From the NCBI GenBank assembly GCA_002428905.1, contig DIYD01000201.1:223-7749 (forward strand): a stretch of DNA of 7,527 nucleotides, read 5' to 3'. How positions within the stretch are numbered: the stretch's first letter is position 1; each line of letters starts with the position of its first letter. This DNA comes from Bacteroidetes bacterium UBA6063. GTDB taxonomy: Bacteria > Bacteroidota > Bacteroidia > NS11-12g > UBA9320. Positions 1 to 5,744 of this stretch are shown one piece after another. A program made the position numbers and the translations under genes. A model generated the notes under the pieces. It saw nothing but the letters and a program-made list of their open reading frames with translations, made no database searches and was not told the DNA's origin.

Positions 1-2019
1 ATTGTTTTCTTCCATAGCCGTTGCCCAGTTCAATTGTGTGATTCCGTTTTCAAGTGTTGCCTTAAAATAAAGGAACTCAACGGGTAGGGTAGAAGGGTCA
101 AATACTCCAGAAGCAAATTCTTCGGTTTTCTGACCAGAGTTTGTGAATTCACAATCAATCACACAGTCGGTAGTGACATCCTGGATATTTCCAGATGTTG
201 AATCAATCATTACCAGGTATTTATTACCACTGGTGTCGTTCGAAGCATACGTAATGAACAATTCCGGTGCCGTTGACGACGCATCATCGTAGCTGAGCGC
301 ATCTCTGTCTTCGCCACTATGTGGTTTAAAAATGAAGTTCATTCGGTTGCCAGAAGACCATCCTGAACGGTCTACAATCTCCTGAACCACATCCTTGATG
401 TCTGCACTGTTATAAAACTGATTTGAGTAGAAGCGGGGCATAGACCAGGTCTCATAATTGCTGGTGCGTGTTCTTCCACTTAGGTCTTCGTCGTCGTCCG
501 AATAATAAGCCGGATTATCGGTATCCTCGCCATATATGCGGACAGACCCGCTTGAACTTGAGGAATTGTCTTCAGCCTTAAAACGGAAGTACGCCGATGT
601 AATGGAAGCTCTTTGTGGAATGGCAATATCGGTATAAAGTAATCCCACCCAATTTTCATTGAAGTCCAGATCGTCATCGTCTAAATCCATCTCATCGTCA
701 TCCTCTTCTACATCATGATCTCCATTCGAAATCCGTTTCTGAATGGATCCGGATGAATTTGACGTGTTGCTGTAGTCCACGACAAACTGATACTTGCCGG
801 CTGAATTGGTTGTGGTGCTGTCCACAATTTCATCATCGTTATCAATAACGCCGTTGCCATTCACATCTTTGTATAGATATACCTTGGCGTTGGGCTGACT
901 GGATTCTCCATTATCCAACGTTCCATTTTGATTGGCATCATTAAACAGGGCACCCTGAACAAGGTTATTCCCCTGATCACCACAAGCGTTAGCAATGCCA
1001 AAATCATTGTCGCTATCGGTGTTGCCACCGCTATTAAAGGTCACTGCCAATTCATCATTGGTGGTAGCCATTGCACCAGAGTACGAGTTGGTATCCACCT
1101 TGATAACGTAGCTGCTGGATTGGTTCGATGAACCGGAAGAATAGGTAACGGAAAGCTCCGGTGCGTATTGCGATGAATAGTCGCGTGAAGTCACCTTCTT
1201 GGTTGTATTGCTCGAACCAGATGCTTTTTTGAAAATTAGGGTAATATCGTTACCCGACTGCCAATTGGGTCGGTTTACGATTTCCTGAATCACAGACTTA
1301 ATATCTGGAGTACTGTAATCCTGGTCGTATGACCAGCTACCGAGACTCCATTGCACCTTAGTTGTAGTCAAGGTACGGTCGGTGATATCATCGTTCGAAC
1401 TGCTGATACTCGCAGAATTGTCTACATCATCTGCATAAATATCTACACTGCAGGAATTGCCGTTGCTGGTCCATGAATTCATGGTAACCGATGCATTGCT
1501 GATCGTAGTTCCCTGAGGTATGTTAACGTTTTGAAAGCGAAGTGCCACGGTACGATTGTTGAGTCGCAGATAATTACTACCTCTATACACCTTACCGTTC
1601 CCCTTTTCATCCGCATCGTCGTTGTCGTTTGAAACGGATACAGTAACGGAACCCGATCCGGCACTATAGTTTGGTGTAAATGCGTAATCCCCATCACTAT
1701 CGGTTGTGGTAGAGTCGATTATACCTTCAGTGGCATCGATTTGTCCATTGCCGTTGGCATCGTTGTATAGCCATACTTTAACGTTTTCTAGATTATTCTC
1801 AAAATTGTCTTTGGAGCCATCCTGATCAAGATCACAGAAAACGTTACCAGTGATTGTGTTCGAAGTACTCTGAGTGCCCGCCAGGGAATCGCTGTGAGAG
1901 GCTAAGTTGGTGTAGGCAAAAATGCTAATTGTGACTAGAACGGCGAAAAGAGAAGTGACGATAACCAGACGTTGCAATCGTAGTTCTAGCCCCAAACGGG
2001 GTTCGTTCTTTAGTTCCAT
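1..2019 (-). CDS. Large secreted SdrD-B repeat surface protein with CBM96/DNRLRE-like inserts, 3'-partial
   Basis: The frame is open from an ATG at 2019 to the left edge, giving 673 residues without the C-terminus. Residues 18-36 are a hydrophobic signal or signal-anchor segment after a basic stretch (RLQR). Two long tandem units follow, about 56-342 and 353-640. Each starts as an SdrD-B/Cna-B-like fold with paired EF-hand-like loops (D63-E74, D87-E98; D361-E372, D385-D396), continues through 'STTT.S.G.Y.F', then carries about 170 residues resembling the beta-sandwich module of CBM96/DNRLRE proteins ('ALRFQNVNIPQG', 'VQEIVDRSGWSSGN', 'APEL..TY'), and closes with a 'Y.I.VD' strand. The last residues (645-673, 'LPVEFLYFKATLENG...') match the region that commonly precedes a T9SS sorting domain, so export by T9SS is likely but the domain is not visible. 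The role is probably adhesion or cell-surface structure. The CBM96/DNRLRE assignment is from remembered family patterns and less certain than the SdrD-B one. No ligand can be inferred. Confidence 0.85.
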   Translation of the reverse strand, partial: MELKNEPRLGLELRLQRLVIVTSLFAVLVTISIFAYTNLASHSDSLAGTQSTSNTITGNVFCDLDQDGSKDNFENNLENVKVWLYNDANGNGQIDATEGIIDSTTTDSDGDYAFTPNYSAGSGSVTVSVSNDNDDADEKGNGKVYRGSNYLRLNNRTVALRFQNVNIPQGTTISNASVTMNSWTSNGNSCSVDIYADDVDNSASISSSNDDITDRTLTTTKVQWSLGSWSYDQDYSTPDIKSVIQEIVNRPNWQSGNDITLIFKKASGSSNTTKKVTSRDYSSQYAPELSVTYSSGSSNQSSSYVIKVDTNSYSGAMATTNDELAVTFNSGGNTDSDNDFGIANACGDQGNNLVQGALFNDANQNGTLDNGESSQPNAKVYLYKDVNGNGVIDNDDEIVDSTTTNSAGKYQFVVDYSNTSNSSGSIQKRISNGDHDVEEDDDEMDLDDDDLDFNENWVGLLYTDIAIPQRASITSAYFRFKAEDNSSSSSGSVRIYGEDTDNPAYYSDDDEDLSGRTRTSNYETWSMPRFYSNQFYNSADIKDVVQEIVDRSGWSSGNRMNFIFKPHSGEDRDALSYDDASSTAPELFITYASNDTSGNKYLVMIDSTSGNIQDVTTDCVIDCEFTNSGQKTEEFASGVFDPSTLPVEFLYFKATLENGITQLNWATAMEENN

Positions 2020-2085
2020 TTCATCAATAATTTAAGTAGTAGTAATTTAGTTGCAGATGGCGCATAAAATCACCAAATGCAGATT

Positions 2086-2093
2086 CAAAAGTA
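2086..2093 (-). promoter_or_regulatory. Candidate Bacteroidota -7 element for the surface protein gene
   Basis: Read on the minus strand this is TACTTTTG, an exact match to the Bacteroidota -7 consensus TAnnTTTG. It would give a leader of roughly 60 bases before the ATG at 2019. The nearest upstream TTTG (2111-2108) is only 14 bases away, shorter than the usual spacing of about 19-21, so the -33 partner is missing or poor. The match may be chance in this AT-rich gap. Confidence 0.25.
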
Positions 2094-2132
2094 GATAAAT
2101 AAGTCTACAAATGGGAATTATTGACAAAAAGT

Positions 2133-2163
2133 AAAACTATTTAGAATAATTCTTAATAGTTTT
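2133..2163 (-). terminator. AT-rich hairpin behind the sigma-54 regulator, probable terminator
   Basis: Two arms of 15 bases (AAAACTATT-T-AGAAT and ATTCT-T-AATAGTTTT on the plus strand) pair around a single central A, with one T-T mismatch. On the minus strand the hairpin begins at the first base of the regulator's stop codon region (2163) and is followed by TTTTACTTTTTG, a U-rich tract. It separates the regulator from the surface protein gene and suggests that the two are separately transcribed. The stem is very AT-rich, so its strength as a terminator is uncertain. Confidence 0.5.
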
Positions 2164-3335
2164 TATATGACGTCGGAGAAAATAAGATCTGATCCATCCA
2201 CTACACTTCCATCGCTCATAAGCACACAACGCTCCATTAGAGCGATTAACTCCCGTACGTTGCCGGGGAATGGGTGATTTAACAAGGCTTGTTTGGCTGA
2301 TTCATTTAATGTTTTAGGTGGCATACCGTGTTTTTGGCAGAAATCACTTAAGAACTTTTCTGCAAGCAATATCACGTCTCCACCACGATCCTTAAGCTTT
2401 GGTAAATGGATTAAAAAGCCCTGAATACGATAATAGAGGTCTTCTCTAAAATTACCCAGCTTTACCTGTTCTCCAAGATTTCGGTTCGTGGCGGCGATAA
2501 TGCGCACATCCAGCTTTATGTTCTTGTTGCTTCCTAAGCGTGTTACTGTCTTTTCCTGAAGTACACGCAATAACTTGGTTTGCAACGTAATGTCCATTTC
2601 TCCAATTTCATCCAGAAAGATGGTACCACCATCGGCTTCTTCAAATCGTCCCTTACGTCTTCCGGAAGCTCCTGTAAACGCGCCGCGTTCGTGACCAAAC
2701 AACTCATCTTCTAACAGATTGGCAGGAATGGCCGCAATATTTATCGCTACATAGGGTTTCTTTCTGCGGTTACTATTCATGTGGATGGCTTCGGCAATCA
2801 GTTCCTTACCCGTTCCACTATCTCCGGTAATCATCACAAGAGTATCGGTTTTCTCCACACGTTGAATGAGTTTTAATACCCGCATCATAGCATTACTCTG
2901 GCCTATGATTTTGTTGTATTTACTCCGATCGGTAATCTCCTCATTTAGTAGGGCAACTTCTTTCTTTAAGGATACGGTGCTTAAACAGTTCTTAACAGCG
3001 CCTTTCAACTCAACTAAAGCGTTGTCGTTTTTTACAATGTAACCATTAACACCATTGTTGTACGCTTCTACTACCTTATTTACATCTTCCTGTCCGGATA
3101 AGAAAATGGTTTGGATTTCGCCGTTGAATTCTTTCACCTTGAGCAACACTTCCATACCACTCATGTCGGGCAGCATATAGTCAATGGTGATGATGTCGGG
3201 ATTTTGATTGAGGTTATGAACTAAATCCTGACCGTTATGAAAAACGGTTATATCAAGATTGTCATCTGATATAGCCTGTTTCATGGCCTCGGCATACATC
3301 ACGTTGTCTTCAAGGATAAATATAGTATTTCGCAT
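2163..3335 (-). CDS. Sigma-54-dependent response regulator (REC-AAA+) lacking a DNA-binding domain
   Basis: This 390-residue NtrC-family activator has an N-terminal receiver domain (about 1-118) with acidic pocket E9/D10, phospho-acceptor D52 in IDYMLPDMSG, S80 and K102. The sigma-54 AAA+ domain (about 141-375) has Walker A GDSGTGKE (171-178), an intact GAFTGA sigma-54 contact loop (218-223), Walker B GGTIFLDE (236-243), sensor I ATN (282-284), the arginine-finger region FREDLYYR (296-303) and sensor II GNVREL (358-363). It should use ATP to remodel sigma-54 RNA polymerase after phosphorylation. Family members usually run about 440-470 residues with a Fis-type helix-turn-helix; here the protein ends about 30 residues past sensor II. 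A hairpin follows the stop directly, so no frameshifted remnant is apparent. Helicobacter FlgR and chlamydial CtcC are known activators without this domain. No partner histidine kinase is in the window. The ATG at 3335 gives a correct receiver N-terminus. Confidence 0.93.
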   Translation of the reverse strand: MRNTIFILEDNVMYAEAMKQAISDDNLDITVFHNGQDLVHNLNQNPDIITIDYMLPDMSGMEVLLKVKEFNGEIQTIFLSGQEDVNKVVEAYNNGVNGYIVKNDNALVELKGAVKNCLSTVSLKKEVALLNEEITDRSKYNKIIGQSNAMMRVLKLIQRVEKTDTLVMITGDSGTGKELIAEAIHMNSNRRKKPYVAINIAAIPANLLEDELFGHERGAFTGASGRRKGRFEEADGGTIFLDEIGEMDITLQTKLLRVLQEKTVTRLGSNKNIKLDVRIIAATNRNLGEQVKLGNFREDLYYRIQGFLIHLPKLKDRGGDVILLAEKFLSDFCQKHGMPPKTLNESAKQALLNHPFPGNVRELIALMERCVLMSDGSVVDGSDLIFSDVI

Positions 3336-3390
3336 GTAGTATCATTAAGTAGTACAAGTATAAGAGTAGTAGTCCGTTGGACGTACAAAG

Positions 3391-3419
3391 CGAATATACA
3401 TATTACCCACGTATTTCAA
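3391..3419 (-). promoter_or_regulatory. Candidate promoter of the sigma-54 regulator
   Basis: On the minus strand, TTG (3419-3417) is followed after 18 bases by TATATTCG (3398-3391), one mismatch from the Bacteroidota TAnnTTTG -7 element. Transcription would start near 3385, giving a leader of about 50 bases. This is a pattern match only. Confidence 0.25.
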
Positions 3420-3489
3420 GGAAATTAGACACCTGGAGATAGTGTGATATTCGGATGAATCCAATCACAATGTTAGGAACATGTACTTA

Positions 3490-3521
3490 CTTGATGGAGA
3501 AGGGAAAAATTCGTTTCTTTG
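3490..3521 (+). promoter_or_regulatory. Candidate promoter of the E2 acyltransferase gene
   Basis: TTG at 3491-3493 is followed after 20 bases by TTTCTTTG (3514-3521), one mismatch from TAnnTTTG. The spacing suits a Bacteroidota housekeeping promoter. The predicted start, about six bases downstream, would fall close to 3527, the first base of the leader hairpin described next. It rests on sequence pattern alone. Confidence 0.3.
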
Positions 3522-3526
3522 CACCA

Positions 3527-3548
3527 CTCAAAAGGAGACCTTTTTGAG
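3527..3548 (+). promoter_or_regulatory. Stem-loop in the 5' leader of the E2 gene
   Basis: CTCAAAAGG (3527-3535) and CCTTTTTGAG (3539-3548) pair around the loop AGA, with one bulged T. The hairpin ends 20 bases before the ATG at 3569. Neither strand has a T-run after it, so it is not an obvious terminator. If transcription starts at the candidate promoter just upstream, the mRNA would begin with this hairpin, which could stabilise it or affect translation. Confidence 0.4.
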
Positions 3549-3568
3549 CTAAATCCAGTTGAAGATAA

Positions 3569-4897
3569 ATGGCAAAATTTGAATTGATAATGCCCAAAAT
3601 GGGCGAGAGTATTTCTGAAGCAACCGTAATCAGATGGCTAAAGAACGAGGGTGAACGTGTAGAGGCAGAAGAAGCCGTTCTTGAAGTTGCTACAGATAAG
3701 GTTGATTCTGAAGTTCCAACTCCTGAGGCTGGAGTATTAGGCAAACTTCTTTTTGGTGAAGGAGATGTTGTAAAGGTTGGGGAACCGGTTGCAATAATTG
3801 AAACGGAAGGAGCTGAAACAGCTGCTCCGGCACCGGCGCCGGTGGTAGAAGCTGCACCAGTGAAGGAAGCTACTCCTGTTGAAACGATTAACAAATCGGT
3901 AGAAGAAGCCGCGGCAACCGTTGCACCGATCTCGAACAGCGGAGACCGTTTTTACTCACCATTGGTGATGAACATCGCACGTAAGGAAGGTATTTCTATG
4001 GCGGATTTGGAAGTATTGCCAGGTACCGGTAAGGATGGACGTGTAACCAAAAAAGATATTCTTGCCTATGTGAAGAGTGGGAAGCCTGCATTGGCTGCTG
4101 GAGCACCAACGCCTAAAGCTACTCCAACAACACAGCCAACATCAAGTCCGGCAGTTGAAGCAGCTAAGCCAGCTGTTTCGTTGAATACTGGTGACGAGGT
4201 GATTGCGATGGACCGTATGCGTAAGCTTATCGCTGACCACATGGTGAAATCAAAGCATGTATCTCCACACGTTTCTTCTTTCGTTGAAGCAGATGTGACC
4301 AACCTTGTAAACTGGAGAAATAAACATAAAGACGCTTTCTTAAAACGAGAAGGCGAGAAGCTGACCTTCACACCCTTGTTTGTTGAGGCAGTTGTTAAGG
4401 CCATTAAAGACTTCCCAATGATCAACATTGAGGTGGATGGTGATAACATCATTAAGCGCAAAGCAATTAACGTAGGTATGGCAGCGGCCTTACCAAGCGG
4501 TAACCTAATTGTTCCGGTTATTAAAAATGCCGATACGAAGAATCTGGTTGGATTAGCACGTGAGGTAAATGATCTCGCTTCCCGTGCACGTAATAATGCC
4601 TTGAAACCAGATGAAATTCAGGGTGGAACCTATACAATTACGAACGTTGGTACATTTGGAAACCTTATGGGTACACCAATTATCAACCAACCGCAAGTAG
4701 CCATCATGGCTACGGGAGCCATTGTTAAGAAACCTGCCGTTATTGAAACAAAGTATGGCGATATGATTGGTATTCGCCACTTCATGTATTTATCCCATAG
4801 TTACGACCACCGCGTAGTGGACGGAGCGCTTGGTGGCATGTTCGTTAAACGAGTTGCTGAATACCTTGAAAACTGGGACATAGATCGCGAAGTATAG
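3569..4897 (+). CDS. Dihydrolipoamide acyltransferase, E2 of a 2-oxo acid dehydrogenase complex (branched-chain type)
   Basis: This complete 442-residue E2 moves acyl groups from its lipoyl arm to CoA in a cytoplasmic 2-oxo acid dehydrogenase complex. The lipoyl domain covers residues 2-80, with the lipoylated lysine K44 in ATDKVDSE. An Ala/Pro/Glu-rich linker leads to the peripheral subunit-binding domain (about 127-169; 'SPLVMNIARKEGI', 'GTGKDGRVTKKDI'), which docks E1 or E3. A second Ala/Pro/Thr linker (171-205) precedes the catalytic domain (about 210-438), which has the active-site motif SYDHRVVDG with H414 and D418 and the 'TNVGTFG' and 'INQPQVAI' segments. The N-terminus ELIMPKMGESISEATVIRWL resembles the Bacteroidota branched-chain E2 more than the pyruvate or 2-oxoglutarate enzymes, but the substrate is an inference; automatic annotation often calls such proteins SucB. 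No E1 or E3 gene is adjacent. The gene diverges from the regulator, and the repeat array begins within its TAG stop codon. Confidence 0.93.
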   Translation: MAKFELIMPKMGESISEATVIRWLKNEGERVEAEEAVLEVATDKVDSEVPTPEAGVLGKLLFGEGDVVKVGEPVAIIETEGAETAAPAPAPVVEAAPVKEATPVETINKSVEEAAATVAPISNSGDRFYSPLVMNIARKEGISMADLEVLPGTGKDGRVTKKDILAYVKSGKPALAAGAPTPKATPTTQPTSSPAVEAAKPAVSLNTGDEVIAMDRMRKLIADHMVKSKHVSPHVSSFVEADVTNLVNWRNKHKDAFLKREGEKLTFTPLFVEAVVKAIKDFPMINIEVDGDNIIKRKAINVGMAAALPSGNLIVPVIKNADTKNLVGLAREVNDLASRARNNALKPDEIQGGTYTITNVGTFGNLMGTPIINQPQVAIMATGAIVKKPAVIETKYGDMIGIRHFMYLSHSYDHRVVDGALGGMFVKRVAEYLENWDIDREV

Positions 4898-5077
4898 CAA
4901 TGCTGCGCATTGCAATGTGCAAATGGACCAATGTGCAAATGTGCAAATGTCTGGTTTGTCGCTGCTCTAGATTTAGGCGATTGAACAAAGGCCGTATGGA
5001 GTCGTAGGAAGATAATTTCAAACACCACGTTTTACCGCCTTGTCATTCAGTGCCACCAGTAAAGGGTATCTATTGAG
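4896..5077 (+). repeat. Array copy 1 (type A variable segment, divergent tail)
   Basis: The copy is 182 bp. Its first two bases are the AG of the E2 TAG stop, and the hairpin GCAATG-CTGCG-CATTGC occupies 4897-4913. It has the purest octamer run (GTGCAAATGTGCAAATG). The variable segment reads GTCTGGTTTGTCGCTGCTC, shared with copy 4. Its tail is the most diverged, but its last 25 bases resemble the end of copy 2 (TCTATTGAG). Confidence 0.85.
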
Positions 5078-5263
5078 AGCAATGCTGCGCATTGCAATGT
5101 GGAAATAGATCAATGTGTAAATGTGCAAATGCCCGACCTGTCATTGTTTGAGATTGCAGGCAAGTGAGTAAAGGCAGCATGGAGTTGTCGGAAGGCGATG
5201 CTTTCAAGCCCCAATGATTAACTACGTTATCAAATAGTGCCATCAGTAAGGGTCTCTATTGAG
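5078..5263 (+). repeat. Array copy 2 (type B variable segment)
   Basis: The copy is 186 bp, with its hairpin at 5079-5095. The first 85 or so bases are the same as those of copy 3 except for one C/T difference. The variable segment is CCCGACCTGTCATTGTTTGA (type B). The tail differs strongly from copies 3 and 4. Confidence 0.85.
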
Positions 5264-5447
5264 AGCAATGCTGCGCATTGCAATGTGGAAATAGATCAAT
5301 GTGTAAATGTGCAAATGCCCGACCTGTCATTGTTTGAGATTGTAGGCAATTGAACAAAGTCTGTCTGGAATTGTAGTAAGGTAGTTTTGAACACTACATT
5401 TTAACTACCTAGTTACTAAAGTCACCGGTTACGGGAGTCTAAGGAGG
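5264..5447 (+). repeat. Array copy 3 (head like copy 2, tail like copy 4)
   Basis: The copy is 184 bp, with its hairpin at 5265-5281. It is a hybrid: the head with the type B segment matches copy 2, while 5336-5410 is the same as 5512-5586 in copy 4. The tail contains AGGTAGTT ... AACTACCT, an 8-bp inverted repeat with a 16-base loop, absent from copies 1 and 2. Confidence 0.85.
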
Positions 5448-5614
5448 AGCAGTGCTGCGCATTGCAATGTGGAAATAGATCAATGTGTAAATACTTGGTT
5501 TGTCGCTGCTGGAGATTGTAGGCAATTGAACAAAGTCTGTCTGGAATTGTAGTAAGGTAGTTTTGAACACTACATTTTAACTACCTCGTTACTAAGGTCG
5601 CCAGTTACGGCAGT
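5448..5614 (+). repeat. Array copy 4 (shortened, hairpin with A-to-G change)
   Basis: This last copy is about 167 bp. It lacks one octamer of the GTGCAAAT run and the final bases of the unit. Its hairpin (5449-5465) reads GCAGTG-CTGCG-CATTGC. The variable segment TTGGTTTGTCGCTGCTGGA is type A, as in copy 1. The right boundary is approximate; a following CAATGTG at 5615-5620 may be a remnant of a fifth copy. Confidence 0.8.
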
Positions 5615-5674
5615 CAATGTGCTTACCTTTCTATCTGGATGTGGCACTATATGATCATCTAAAAATCACATCAT

Positions 5675-5692
5675 TTCGTCCATATGGACGAA
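5675..5692. promoter_or_regulatory. 18-bp perfect palindrome, possible operator
   Basis: TTCGTCCATATGGACGAA is perfectly self-complementary and lies 52 bases before the ATG of the T9SS cargo gene. No T-run follows on either strand, so a terminator is unlikely. A dyad of this length in a promoter region suggests a homodimeric regulator site, but the regulator is unknown. The rest of the gap 5615-5744 shows a loose GATGTG/CACATC inverted repeat (5638-5643, 5667-5672) and no clear Bacteroidota promoter. Confidence 0.5.
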
Positions 5693-5744
5693 TTGTTGAC
5701 AGAACGGTGGATTTTTCGATTTCTTCTTCGGCTACATTCGCCCC

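Larger units (their letters stand above)
4896..5614 (+). repeat. Array of four tandem ~184-bp noncoding repeats
   Basis: Four head-to-tail copies start at 4896, 5078, 5264 and 5448 (spacings 182, 186 and 184). Each opens with AGCARTGCTGCGCATTGC, which folds as a 6-bp stem with a CTGCG loop, then a CAATGTG/GTGCAAATG microrepeat segment, a two-type variable segment, and a longer tail. The spacings are not all multiples of three and no shared reading frame looks protein-like, so the array is treated as noncoding. It fills almost all of the gap between E2 and the T9SS cargo gene. I do not recognise the family; possibilities are a lineage-specific intergenic repeat, tandem small-RNA genes, or an expanded 3' region of E2. 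The direction given is that of the neighbouring genes and is not proven. Confidence 0.9.

Noticed and set aside
2163..2165. Regulator shortened by a frameshift or premature stop
   Set aside because: A terminator-like hairpin starts at the stop, and the 140 bases before the next gene are too few and too AT-rich to hold a helix-turn-helix remnant; none is seen by eye in the gap.
4897..4913. First array hairpin as an intrinsic terminator for E2
   Set aside because: The stem is only 6 bp and the following sequence (AATGTGCAAATGG) has no T-tract.
4801..5028. Minus-strand open frame across the E2 3' end and the first array copy
   Set aside because: It overlaps the well-supported E2 catalytic domain antisense, its translation shows no domain-like pattern, and the frame is not kept in the other array copies.
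5354..5386. TAGTTTTG in array copies 3 and 4 as an internal promoter
   Set aside because: It matches TAnnTTTG, but there is no TTTG at a suitable distance upstream, and copies 1 and 2 do not keep the element.
4896..5614. Array as a CRISPR locus or integron attC array
   Set aside because: The units are about 184 bp and similar along most of their length, with no short identical repeats separated by unique spacers of constant length, no attC-type core sites, and no cas or integrase gene nearby.
5642..5657. Possible sigma-54 promoter (TGGCAC) upstream of the cargo gene
   Set aside because: The -24 half matches well, but the base pair that should be GC after GG-N10 is TC (5655-5656), and the -12 TTGC is absent. 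It was tempting only because a sigma-54 activator is in the window.
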